Below are positions 26,220-33,966 of a DNA stretch of 46,873 nt, one piece after another. The stretch spans positions 1 through 46,873 of the forward strand of contig CANLZL010000011.1 in NCBI GenBank assembly GCA_947495575.1. The letters run 5' to 3'. A program made the position numbers and the translations under genes. The stretch is from an uncultured Nioella sp. (GTDB lineage: Bacteria > Pseudomonadota > Alphaproteobacteria > Rhodobacterales > Rhodobacteraceae). Within the stretch, counting starts at the first letter, position 1. Every line of letters starts with the position of its first letter. The notes below the pieces were generated by a model, which searched no databases, was not told the DNA's origin, and saw nothing but the letters and a program-made list of their open reading frames with translations.

Positions 26220-27537
26220 CACAGATATCCAGACATCGGCGATCACGCATTTCCGCGTGCTCAAAATCGCGGTGCCGATCCTTTTGTCAAATATCACCGT
26301 TCCTTTGTTGGGACTTGTTGATACTGGCGTGATTGGCCAGTTGGGACAGGCGGCACCCATTGGCGCGGTTGCTGTCGGTGCAGTGGTTCTGACCACGGTT
26401 TACTGGGTCTTCGGTTTTCTGCGGATGGGCACAACCGGCCTGACCGCGCAAGCTGTCGGCGCGGGGGACCGAGCCGAAGTCGTCGCGCTCTTGACCCGTG
26501 TTCTGATGATCGGAGTTACGGCAGGCGCAGCGCTGATCGTGTTGCAAGGGCTGATCTTTGCGGGTGCCTTTGCAATCTCACCTGCGTCTTCCGAGGTTGA
26601 AGGTCTGGCGCGGGATTACATGTCGATCCGGATATGGTCGGCCCCAGCCGCAATTGCACTTTATGGCATCAACGGCTGGCTGATTGCCCGCGAACGCACC
26701 ACGGCGCTTTTGATCCTGCAAATCTGGATGAACGGGATCAATATCCTGTTGGATTTGCTGTTTGTTCTACAGTTTGGCCTTGGGGTGGAGGGCGTCGCCT
26801 GGGCCACATTCATCGCCGAATGGTCCGGGCTGGCCTTTGGGTTGTGGCTATGCCGGGGCGCGTTTCGCGACCACCTCTGGCGGGATTGGGCGCGTGTGTT
26901 CGATGCTACGCGGTTATGGAACATGGCCTCAGTCAATTCCGACATTATGATCCGCTCTATCTTGCTGACCAGTGGTTTCACCGCCTTTGTCATGCTGAGT
27001 GCGCGATTTGGCGAAGCATCGCTGGCCGCAAACCACATTCTGTTGCAGTTTCTTGAGCTCACGGCCTTTGGCCTGGATGGGTTTGCTCTGGCCGCGGAGA
27101 CTTTGGTTGGTCAGGCTATGGGTGCGCGATCCCGTAATGCGCTCCGACGTGGTGCGATCATGACCAGTATTTGGGGTGTGTTGATCTGCTCGGGTCTGAC
27201 TGTGGCCTTTGCGCTTTTCGGAGGGGCGATTGTCGATTTCCTGACCACAGCAGAAGATGTCAGAGCGGAGGCACGGGTTTACCTGCCATGGATGGTGCTG
27301 GCACCCATAATCGGAACGCCAAGCTGGATGCTGGACGGGATCTTTATCGGCGCCACGCGAACCCGCGACATGCGCAACATGATGGTGTTGTCATTTATCG
27401 GGTTTGTGATCGCCGTTCTGCTGCTGATGCCGCCCTTTGGCAATCACGGGCTTTGGGCCGCGATGATGGTGTTCTTTGGGTTGCGTGGGGTTACGCTGGG
27501 GCTGAGGTATCCGGCACTGGAACGCGCGGCTGGCTAG
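26212..27537 (+). CDS. MATE-family (DinF-like) efflux transporter
   Basis: A 441-aa membrane protein with about 12 transmembrane helices (for example [20 protein letters not shown] near the start, with a MATE-style [12 protein letters not shown]). The family exports cationic drugs or metabolites by Na+ or H+ antiport. The start is TTG at 26212, overlapping the thioesterase; the next ATG in frame would delete the first helix. It ends 27537, sharing CTAG with the convergent pyrD stop. Confidence 0.85.
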   Translation: MADTDIQTSAITHFRVLKIAVPILLSNITVPLLGLVDTGVIGQLGQAAPIGAVAVGAVVLTTVYWVFGFLRMGTTGLTAQAVGAGDRAEVVALLTRVLMIGVTAGAALIVLQGLIFAGAFAISPASSEVEGLARDYMSIRIWSAPAAIALYGINGWLIARERTTALLILQIWMNGINILLDLLFVLQFGLGVEGVAWATFIAEWSGLAFGLWLCRGAFRDHLWRDWARVFDATRLWNMASVNSDIMIRSILLTSGFTAFVMLSARFGEASLAANHILLQFLELTAFGLDGFALAAETLVGQAMGARSRNALRRGAIMTSIWGVLICSGLTVAFALFGGAIVDFLTTAEDVRAEARVYLPWMVLAPIIGTPSWMLDGIFIGATRTRDMRNMMVLSFIGFVIAVLLLMPPFGNHGLWAAMMVFFGLRGVTLGLRYPALERAAG

Positions 27538-28589
27538 AGCCAGCGGTTGCGACCGATCCCGGTGACATCCCGGATAGATTGATATTCGTTGGCCAGAACC
27601 ATTGAATCCAGGCCTGTGACGATGCGCGGGACGACGGACAGACCTTCGTAAACCAGCCCCGTGTACATCTGCACGGCCGTCGCTCCGGCAGCAATTTTTT
27701 CAAAAGCCTGTTCAACAGTTGAAATTCCACCCACGCCAATGATCGGAATGGTTCCGTTGGTGGCCTTGTGCAGCTGGGCCAATACGCGCGTGCTCATCTC
27801 AAAAAGCGGCTCACCGGACAGGCCGCCCATCTCGTCGCGAAACTTGCTGCCAAGCCCCTCACGCGATTTGGTTGTGTTGGTGGCAATAATGGCGTCGATG
27901 CCCACGCCCATAGCCACTTCAGCAATGGCCTGAATCTCATCGGTTTCCAGGTCAGGTGCAATTTTCAGGAAGATTGGCAGGGTCAGGCCGGCGTCATGAC
28001 GTGCCTCTTGCACACCGCGCAAAAGCGCCTCCAACGCATCCGCGCCTTGAAGGTCACGCAGGTTTTCTGTGTTGGGGGAGGAGACATTCACAGTGACAAA
28101 ATCAACATGCGGCCCGCAACGTGTGAGAACCTTTGCGTAGTCGGCGGACCTGTCATCGCTGTCTTTATTGGCCCCAAGATTCAAGCCAACTACAGCGTCA
28201 TCAGTGCGCGCTGCCAGCCGCTCACCAATCGCGTCCATCCCGTCGTTGTTGAAGCCAAAGCGATTGATCGCGGCACGATCCTCTTTCAATCGGAAAAGCC
28301 GCGGTTTTGGGTTGCCCGGTTGTGGGCGTGGGGTTGCGGCCCCCACTTCGATGAATCCGAATCCGGCGCGCGTCAGCGGCGCGATAGCGGTGGCATTTTT
28401 GTCAAAGCCCGCTGCAAGGCCAAGCGGATTGGGCAGACGCAAACCCGCAAGTTCAACTTGCAATGTGGGGTAGGGGGTAAGCGGGGCGGGCATCGGCGCC
28501 AGTCCCTTGTTCAATGCCCAAAGGGCCAGCCCATGCGCGCGTTCGGGATCCATTTGGCGCATCAGCGCCATGCCAAGGTTTTCCATCAT
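27534..28589 (-). CDS. pyrD: Dihydroorotate dehydrogenase (class 2, quinone-dependent)
   Basis: A 351-aa FMN enzyme of pyrimidine biosynthesis that oxidises dihydroorotate to orotate with quinone. Class 2 marks: N-terminal membrane-associating extension (residues 1-40), GFDKN at 61-65, [11 protein letters not shown] at 168-178, and the FMN phosphate region [15 protein letters not shown]. Its start overlaps the DUF952 gene stop (ATGA); the second codon is also ATG, so the start could be three bases later. It is convergent with MATE, and both stops lie in one CTAG. Confidence 0.96.
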   Translation of the reverse strand: MMENLGMALMRQMDPERAHGLALWALNKGLAPMPAPLTPYPTLQVELAGLRLPNPLGLAAGFDKNATAIAPLTRAGFGFIEVGAATPRPQPGNPKPRLFRLKEDRAAINRFGFNNDGMDAIGERLAARTDDAVVGLNLGANKDSDDRSADYAKVLTRCGPHVDFVTVNVSSPNTENLRDLQGADALEALLRGVQEARHDAGLTLPIFLKIAPDLETDEIQAIAEVAMGVGIDAIIATNTTKSREGLGSKFRDEMGGLSGEPLFEMSTRVLAQLHKATNGTIPIIGVGGISTVEQAFEKIAAGATAVQMYTGLVYEGLSVVPRIVTGLDSMVLANEYQSIRDVTGIGRNRWL

Positions 28590-28930
28590 GATGATGCATC
28601 CATTGCCGGAAATTGGTGATGTCCGTCGACAAGGGGCAGGGGTTGCGCCCAGGCCACGTCAGACAGGCGCAACGGCCCGTATAGGTGCGGGAACAGCGCG
28701 TCACCGCGGCTGACCTCCCATTTAAGCTTGTCGCCCAGGTCATCGGCCTCAATGGCCAACAGCATCAGCCCATCAACGCCCGCAAAATGCTTGGCCGCGG
28801 TTTCTGCGGCCTGCTCAGCCGTCGAGAAATGGACAAAGCCATCGGCCACATCAATCGGGGCACCGGGCGTCTCGCCTTTGGCTCGTAAGTCGGCCCATTC
28901 GGACGCGCGAAGTATCTTGAAAATCAGCAT
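28586..28930 (-). CDS. DUF952 family protein
   Basis: A 114-aa protein of the DUF952 family, recognised from [33 protein letters not shown]. Function unknown in the family. I start at the ATG at 28930 ([12 protein letters not shown]); the longer frame to 28966 adds an unlikely peptide. It is followed by pyrD with a 4-bp overlap, so they are co-transcribed. Confidence 0.85.
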   Translation of the reverse strand: MLIFKILRASEWADLRAKGETPGAPIDVADGFVHFSTAEQAAETAAKHFAGVDGLMLLAIEADDLGDKLKWEVSRGDALFPHLYGPLRLSDVAWAQPLPLVDGHHQFPAMDASS

Positions 28931-29056
28931 AAGTCGCGGATTGGCCTCAAAGCGACCAAAGGTCAAGTGTCACAGAAGCGTTATTGAATCGCTTTACTTG
29001 AGCGCGAGACCTCGCCAATCTGTTTTCCATAATAAAATATCAGGGAGAATTTCACG

Positions 29057-30661
29057 ATGTTTGCTCGACTATTGTGTTCGACGGCATTGCTGGCTGCCAT
29101 GGGCAGCACGGCCACCGCCGACACCACTTTGCATATTCTGCATATCAACGATCTGCACAGCCGGATCCAGCCTATCAACCGTTTTGACAGCACCTGTAAC
29201 GCCGAAGACGACGCGGCGGGCGAGTGTTTTGGCGGTGTGGCACGGGTGGCCACAGCCATCAACGAGTTGCGCGATGACCTGACCGAATCCGGTGAGAATG
29301 TAATTGTCCTCGATGCGGGCGACCAATTCCAGGGCTCGCTCATGTACACCACATTCAAAGGTGACGTTGAGGCCGAAATGATGGAAGCCATTGGTTTTGA
29401 CGTCATGGCCGTCGGTAACCATGAGTTTGACGATGGACCCGGCAATTTTGCCCGTTTCCTTGAAACCGTCAGCTTTCCGGTGATCTCAGGTAACCTCGAC
29501 CTCAGCCAGTCCGATGAATTGAACGGCATGGTCGAAAGCTATGTCGTGCTGGATGTGAACGGTACCCAGGTGGGTATCGTGTCTGCGCTAGCCACAGACA
29601 CGGCAGAAACCTCCAGCCCAGGCCCCAATGTCATCTTTCAGGATGAGATTGACGCCATCCAATCCGATGTTGATGAGCTGACAGAGCAGGGCGTGGGCAT
29701 CATCATCGCGCTAACCCATGTGGGTCTGCCGGTGGATATTCGCATTGCAGAGGCTGTTACAGGTCTTGACCTGATCGTGGGCGGCCATTCGCACACTTAT
29801 CTGTCGGCCTCTGACCAAGATCGCGCCGGGCCCTACCCGACTTGGGCCAGCAACCCGGATAATGAGTTGGTGCCAATCGTTCAGGCCTATGCTTATTCAA
29901 AATATCTAGGCCATCTGGAAGCCACGTTCAACGATGACGGCAACCTGCTTTATGCGGCCGGTGACACGATGGTCTTGGATGCCTCAGTGACGCCGGACCC
30001 TGAGATCGCTGAACGTGTGGCCGAACTTGCCGCGCCAATCGAAGAGGCAATGGCCGAAGTCGTGGCCGAGGCCGCAGATGTGATTGACGGAAGCCGTGAC
30101 AATTGCCGCGCGCAGGAATGTGCCATGGGTGTACTTGTGGCCACCGCAATGCTTGAACGTGTTCGTGATCAAGGAATCGACGTTGCCATTCAAAATGGCG
30201 GCGGTCTGCGCGCCTCCATTGATGGCGGACCGATCACAATGGGTGAGGTCTTTACGGTTCTTCCCTTCCAGAACACGCTTGCGACGTTCCAGTTGACCGG
30301 AGCCGATATAATCGCTGCACTTGAAAACGGTGTAAGCCGTGTCGAAGACGGTGCAGGTCGTTTCCCCCAGGTAGCTGGCATGCGCTACACATGGGATCCA
30401 GCCGGTGAACCGGGAAGCCGTATCGTTTCGGTTGAGATCGAAACCGATATGGGGTTCGAAGCAATTGATCCGGAAGCGACCTATGGCGTTGTGTCCAACA
30501 ACTACATGCGTGGCGGCGGTGATGGCTATTCGATGTTCGCGGCCAATGGCATGAACGCCTATGATTTTGGCCCGGGTCTTGAACAGGTTGTGGCTGACTA
30601 TCTGGCGGAAAACTCGCCCTACATGCCACATCTCGAAGACCGGGTTATGCAAGCGGAGTAA
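29057..30661 (+). CDS. Secreted 5'-nucleotidase / metallophosphatase
   Basis: A 534-aa periplasmic enzyme. Signal peptide residues 1-21 (cleaved near TATA-D). Metal-binding motifs of the calcineurin-like domain: HINDLH (29-34), DAGDQ (86-90), GNHEFDDG (120-127) and GGHSHT (about 243-248). The C-terminal 5'-nucleotidase domain carries NGGGLR near 381. It should dephosphorylate external nucleotides (possibly UDP-sugars) to feed the nucleoside operon at 7328-11847; that link is an inference. An AGGGAGA ribosome site is upstream, and a strong terminator follows. Confidence 0.9.
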   Translation: MFARLLCSTALLAAMGSTATADTTLHILHINDLHSRIQPINRFDSTCNAEDDAAGECFGGVARVATAINELRDDLTESGENVIVLDAGDQFQGSLMYTTFKGDVEAEMMEAIGFDVMAVGNHEFDDGPGNFARFLETVSFPVISGNLDLSQSDELNGMVESYVVLDVNGTQVGIVSALATDTAETSSPGPNVIFQDEIDAIQSDVDELTEQGVGIIIALTHVGLPVDIRIAEAVTGLDLIVGGHSHTYLSASDQDRAGPYPTWASNPDNELVPIVQAYAYSKYLGHLEATFNDDGNLLYAAGDTMVLDASVTPDPEIAERVAELAAPIEEAMAEVVAEAADVIDGSRDNCRAQECAMGVLVATAMLERVRDQGIDVAIQNGGGLRASIDGGPITMGEVFTVLPFQNTLATFQLTGADIIAALENGVSRVEDGAGRFPQVAGMRYTWDPAGEPGSRIVSVEIETDMGFEAIDPEATYGVVSNNYMRGGGDGYSMFAANGMNAYDFGPGLEQVVADYLAENSPYMPHLEDRVMQAE

Positions 30662-30689
30662 TTCGTTTCTGTAACTATGAAAATTTGGG

Positions 30690-30719
30690 AAAGGCCGGTG
30701 CAAATGCGCCGGCCTTTTT
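30690..30719 (+). terminator. Terminator after the 5'-nucleotidase
   Basis: A 12-bp stem (30690-30701 with 30706-30717, one T-G pair) with an AAAT loop and a T-tract at 30715-30719. This is the clearest intrinsic terminator in the window. Confidence 0.9.
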
Positions 30720-30781
30720 CATTCTGCCCAAAGATTATGCTGCCATGCAGCATCGACATAACGGGTCGAATTTATTGGCAA

Positions 30782-30839
30782 TTGAAGTTATTGCTGGCGC
30801 TAACATATTAGGCCTGCAAGCGCGAATGACGCGCTGCAG
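30782..30839 (+). promoter_or_regulatory. Candidate promoter and leader hairpin of the small-protein pair
   Basis: TTGAAG (30782-30787), a 17-bp spacer and ATATTA (30805-30810) form a plausible -35/-10. Just after, CTGCA-A-GCGCG (30814-30824) pairs with CGCGC-TGCAG (30830-30839) over a 5-nt loop, a stem that would lie near the 5' end of the leader, 26 nt before the first small ORF. Both are by eye only. Confidence 0.35.
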
Positions 30840-30864
30840 AAACCCTAAACCAGAGGTGATTGAA

Positions 30865-31029
30865 ATGTCTCTGAACTCGACCAAATTGCTAAACGAAGTC
30901 CGTAAATTTGCCGCTTACCGCCGTACCAAACGAGCGCTGGGTGCGACGCCGATGAACACTCGGTTCGACCTCGACCTTTACGATGGTGACTTCGACCGGA
31001 TCGCGCACACGGCGGTCTACGGCTACTGA
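30865..31029 (+). CDS. YjiS/DUF1127-like small protein (copy A)
   Basis: A 54-aa basic protein (LLNEVRKFAAYRRTKRALGA, then TRFDLDLYDGDFDRIAHTAV). It has the RKxAAYRRTxR start and the acidic/aromatic end typical of small Rhodobacterales proteins related to YjiS/DUF1127. Some DUF1127 proteins bind RNA or phosphate-related targets; a role here is not known. AGAGGTGA precedes the ATG at 30865. Its downstream neighbour is a paralog, with the same end TRFDL.LY.GDFDRIAH.A. Confidence 0.75.
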   Translation: MSLNSTKLLNEVRKFAAYRRTKRALGATPMNTRFDLDLYDGDFDRIAHTAVYGY

Positions 31030-31093
31030 TTCTCCTGCGCCCAATTGCATCCGGCAGGCGGGCGCCCACCCTTTGAGAGCGAAAGAAACGCAA

Positions 31094-31243
31094 ATGTCTC
31101 TCCTTTCCCAAATCCGCAAGTTCATTGCGTATCGTCAAACCCGCCAAGCGTTGGCGAAAACCTCGATGTCGACCCGGTTCGATCTGAACCTTTACGGCGG
31201 CGACTTCGACCGGATCGCGCATCGCGCGGCATTCGGCGCGTAA
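31094..31243 (+). CDS. YjiS/DUF1127-like small protein (copy B)
   Basis: A 49-aa paralog of the preceding protein (LLSQIRKFIAYRQTRQALAK, then TRFDLNLYGGDFDRIAHRA). The shared nucleotide stretch GGCGACTTCGACCGGATCGC-like region and the order point to a tandem duplication. ATG at 31094; ribosome site weak. The gap to the next gene is short. Confidence 0.72.
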   Translation: MSLLSQIRKFIAYRQTRQALAKTSMSTRFDLNLYGGDFDRIAHRAAFGA

Positions 31244-31291
31244 GCCTCGCTTTGGGTTTTCATGCGCCACGCGGGCCGATAGATTGGCCCC

Positions 31292-31951
31292 ATGTGTGGA
31301 CGTATGACGATGACCCATCCTACGGATGCGATGGCGCGGCTTTTTGAGGCCGCGCCCGCAAACACCTTACCTGATCCTCCCAACTTTAATATCTGTCCGA
31401 CCAATACGGTCGGTGTCGTGACCTCGGACGAGGGCGCCCGCGCCTATCGACCGATGCGGTGGGGGTTCTTGCCCCATTGGTACAAGGCAACAAACGGTGG
31501 TCCGCTATTGATCAATGCGCGAGCGGAAACGATTGCCGAGAAGCCAGCCTTTCGCGCGGCTTGCCGGGAAAGGCGCTGCCTTGTTCCGGCGACTGGATTC
31601 TACGAATGGACCAAAGATGCGATGGGCAATCGCTTGCCATGGTATATTCACCCTTCGGACGGCGCGTCTCTGGTCATGGCCGGGATCTGGCAGGATTGGG
31701 CGCAAGGAGATGAGGCCTTTTCGACCTTCGCCATTGTGACCTGTCCCGCAGGACCTGGATTGTCGCATATTCATCACCGTGAGCCGGTTAGCCTCGCGCC
31801 TGATCAGTGGGCGAAATGGTTGGGCGAAGCAGGAAAAGGTGCGTCCCTTTTGATGAACCCTGCACCCGGTGATCGGTTTGAGGCCTACCGTGTTGATCCG
31901 GCGGTGAATTCCAACCGGGCGCAAGGCGAGGGGCTGACGCGTCCCATCTGA
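31292..31951 (+). CDS. SOS response-associated peptidase (HMCES/YedK family)
   Basis: A 219-aa protein that forms a DNA-protein crosslink with abasic sites in single-stranded DNA. It starts MCGRM, giving the catalytic Cys2 after methionine removal; the other active-site residues fit: Asn75 in NARAET, Glu105 in GFYEW and His161 in IHHREPV. The residues after that histidine differ from the HDRMP of the E. coli protein, but the positions are kept. No LexA box was recognised. Confidence 0.92.
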   Translation: MCGRMTMTHPTDAMARLFEAAPANTLPDPPNFNICPTNTVGVVTSDEGARAYRPMRWGFLPHWYKATNGGPLLINARAETIAEKPAFRAACRERRCLVPATGFYEWTKDAMGNRLPWYIHPSDGASLVMAGIWQDWAQGDEAFSTFAIVTCPAGPGLSHIHHREPVSLAPDQWAKWLGEAGKGASLLMNPAPGDRFEAYRVDPAVNSNRAQGEGLTRPI

Positions 31952-32014
31952 AGGGTTGCCGGTTTTGGTTTTGATTGATACGCGCGTTTGATCGCCGTCA
32001 GTTGAGCCATTGCC

Positions 32015-32890
32015 ATGTCACGCCCACTAGCAACCTTGATCGGATCTGTTGCAGTCCTGCTTTGGGCGTTGCTGGCGTTGTTTACTGCGGCTAGCGGCGA
32101 TGTGCCTCCATTCTTGCTTATGGCCCTCACCTTTGGGATTGGCGGGCTCGCGGGGGTGGCGACGTGGATTGTTCGGCCAGATGGCCCGAAAGCTTTGCGG
32201 CAGCCCCTCCATGTTTGGGCTTTGGGGGTTGCCGGGCTGTTTGGCTACCACTTCCTCTACTTCTCGGCGCTACGATCAGCGCCGGTGATCGAGGCTAGCC
32301 TGATTGCCTATCTCTGGCCTTTGCTAATCGTATTGTTTTCCGCTCTCTCCCCGGGAGAGGTTTTGCGTCGGCATCATTTGATTGGCGCGTTGTTGGGTTT
32401 TTTCGGGGCGATTCTGGTCGTTACCGGGGGGCAGGGCGTGGCCTTTGATCCGGCACATGGCAGGGGTTATGGGCTTGCCCTTGCCGCCGCGCTGGTGTGG
32501 TCAGGGTATTCTGTATTGTCCCGCCGCTTTTCTGCCGTTCCGACCGATGTCGTCACTGGGTTCTGTTTGGTCACAGCTATTTTGGCGGCAGGGGCCCATT
32601 TCGCGCTTGAGACGACACAATGGCCTGTTGGCGAGCTCCAATGGCTGGCGGTACTCGGGTTGGGCCTGGGGCCTGTCGGTCTTGCCTTTTACGTTTGGGA
32701 CATTGGCGTAAAGCGCGGCGACATTCAGGTGTTGGGCGCGGTCAGCTATGCCGCGCCGCTACTCTCGACGCTGGTATTGATTGGGTTCGGGGCAGGCGCG
32801 TTTACCTGGACGGTCGCCTCAGCCTGCGCATTGATCACGCTTGGAGCGGCGATCGCAGCCAAGGACCTGATCCTTGGGAGAAAAGGCTGA
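32015..32890 (+). CDS. EamA/DMT-superfamily transporter
   Basis: A 291-aa protein with about ten transmembrane helices in two EamA repeats (TLIGSVAVLLWALLALFTAA at the start; SLIAYLWPLLIVLFSAL in repeat one). It is closest in pattern to YddG-type exporters of aromatic amino acids, though the substrate is not fixed by sequence. It is alone on the plus strand, 63 bp after the YedK-type gene, and convergent with the DeoR gene. Confidence 0.85.
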   Translation: MSRPLATLIGSVAVLLWALLALFTAASGDVPPFLLMALTFGIGGLAGVATWIVRPDGPKALRQPLHVWALGVAGLFGYHFLYFSALRSAPVIEASLIAYLWPLLIVLFSALSPGEVLRRHHLIGALLGFFGAILVVTGGQGVAFDPAHGRGYGLALAAALVWSGYSVLSRRFSAVPTDVVTGFCLVTAILAAGAHFALETTQWPVGELQWLAVLGLGLGPVGLAFYVWDIGVKRGDIQVLGAVSYAAPLLSTLVLIGFGAGAFTWTVASACALITLGAAIAAKDLILGRKG

Positions 32891-32903
32891 AAGCCAAGAA
32901 AGA

Positions 32904-32926
32904 GGCCGCCCGAAAGTAAGGCGGCC
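32904..32926. terminator. Hairpin after the EamA gene
   Basis: GGCCGCC (32904-32910) and GGCGGCC (32920-32926) pair over 9 nt. Read on the minus strand, the 3' side is T-rich (TCTTTCTT), so it may terminate transcription coming from the DeoR gene as well. Confidence 0.45.
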
Positions 32927-33048
32927 CGGTCAGTCCAGGGAGGAAAGATTTTGGACGGCCTGCTCGATTCTCATGATCTTTTTTTGCCGTCTGTTTCAAG
33001 ATAGCCAATAAAAACGGCAGAATTGCGGCGATTGTCCTCAGGTTGGCG

Positions 33049-33819
33049 TCAATCTCTCTGGGGTCGCGGTAGGCGGAGGTCCAGATCGCGCAAAAGATCC
33101 GCATAGTCGGGGCCGGGATGTTCGTTGGTTGCAACAATATCTCCGGGCTTCAGACGCGGCAGTCGCAAAGGCGAATCTGCGTTCACATGGCTCCATTTAC
33201 TAAAATCCACCGCCATGATTCGTTTGGCGGCAATGCTGGCCATCTCTCGCGCCATATCGACCTCGTGTTGATCATGAACGAGAAAACCCAGGTCAGGATG
33301 CACAAGTGACGCAGTCATTATCGCGAAATCGGCTGAGAATTGCGCAATGACATCAAAGGCCGCCCGGTCAAAGGCTGCACAATCATGATTGCGAAGCTGC
33401 GTCCCCGCCATAAAAACCCTGTTGCCTTCGATCATGGCGAGGGTTGAAGCGATATAGGCGGAATTAGTAACAACTGTTAGGTTGCGATGTCGGGTCAGCG
33501 CCTGTGCGACAAAGCCCGATGTGGACCCGGCATCAATGGCCAGGATAGCATTTGGCGGGATCATCTCAGCCACCAAACGGGCAATGACGGCCTTTTCTTG
33601 CCGGTTTTCTATCAAACGCGCACTTAACGGCGGATCGTTTTGCGCGCCCGCCGACATGATGGCGCCGTGCACCTTTTCAATCAGCCCCTGATCAACCATC
33701 GGTTTTACAATCCGGCGGATCGTTTGATCTGTGACGTCCAGTTGCCGGGCAAGCTCGGTCACCGAGATCCTCCCGTGCAGGGCAACTGTTTCCAGAATCT
33801 CTTGCGTGTATTTCGACAT
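33049..33819 (-). CDS. DeoR-family transcriptional repressor (DeoR-1)
   Basis: A 256-aa DeoR-type regulator: N-terminal HTH (GRISVTELARQLDVTDQTIR) and a sugar-isomerase-like effector domain (AIDAGSTSGFVAQAL, then VVTNSAYIASTLA and MAGTQLRNHDCAAF). Most members sense phosphorylated intermediates. The start is the ATG at 33819; a TTG at 33831 extends it. It is divergent from the FAD-GcvT gene at 33967, with inverted repeats in between, so it is probably its regulator. Confidence 0.9.
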   Translation of the reverse strand: MSKYTQEILETVALHGRISVTELARQLDVTDQTIRRIVKPMVDQGLIEKVHGAIMSAGAQNDPPLSARLIENRQEKAVIARLVAEMIPPNAILAIDAGSTSGFVAQALTRHRNLTVVTNSAYIASTLAMIEGNRVFMAGTQLRNHDCAAFDRAAFDVIAQFSADFAIMTASLVHPDLGFLVHDQHEVDMAREMASIAAKRIMAVDFSKWSHVNADSPLRLPRLKPGDIVATNEHPGPDYADLLRDLDLRLPRPQRD

Positions 33820-33894
33820 GCTCGCGCCCAATAATGTTGCTTTTTGGAGAGTATATCGGCTTGTTTCTCCGGTTCAATCCGCTTTTTCAGACAT

Positions 33895-33950
33895 ATTCCA
33901 ACGAAAAGCTTTACAAAATGTTGGAATGAGTGTTTTTTGTGGTGGAATTA
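33895..33950. promoter_or_regulatory. Candidate DeoR operator sites
   Basis: ATTCCAAC (33895-33902) and GTTGGAAT (33920-33927) are a perfect inverted repeat with a 17-bp spacer. A related GTGGAATTA follows at 33942-33950, and the same 9-mer recurs, inverted, at 39088-39096 in front of DeoR-2. This suggests a shared operator element. Confidence 0.5.
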
Positions 33951-33966
33951 TCGGGAGAGTCCACAA

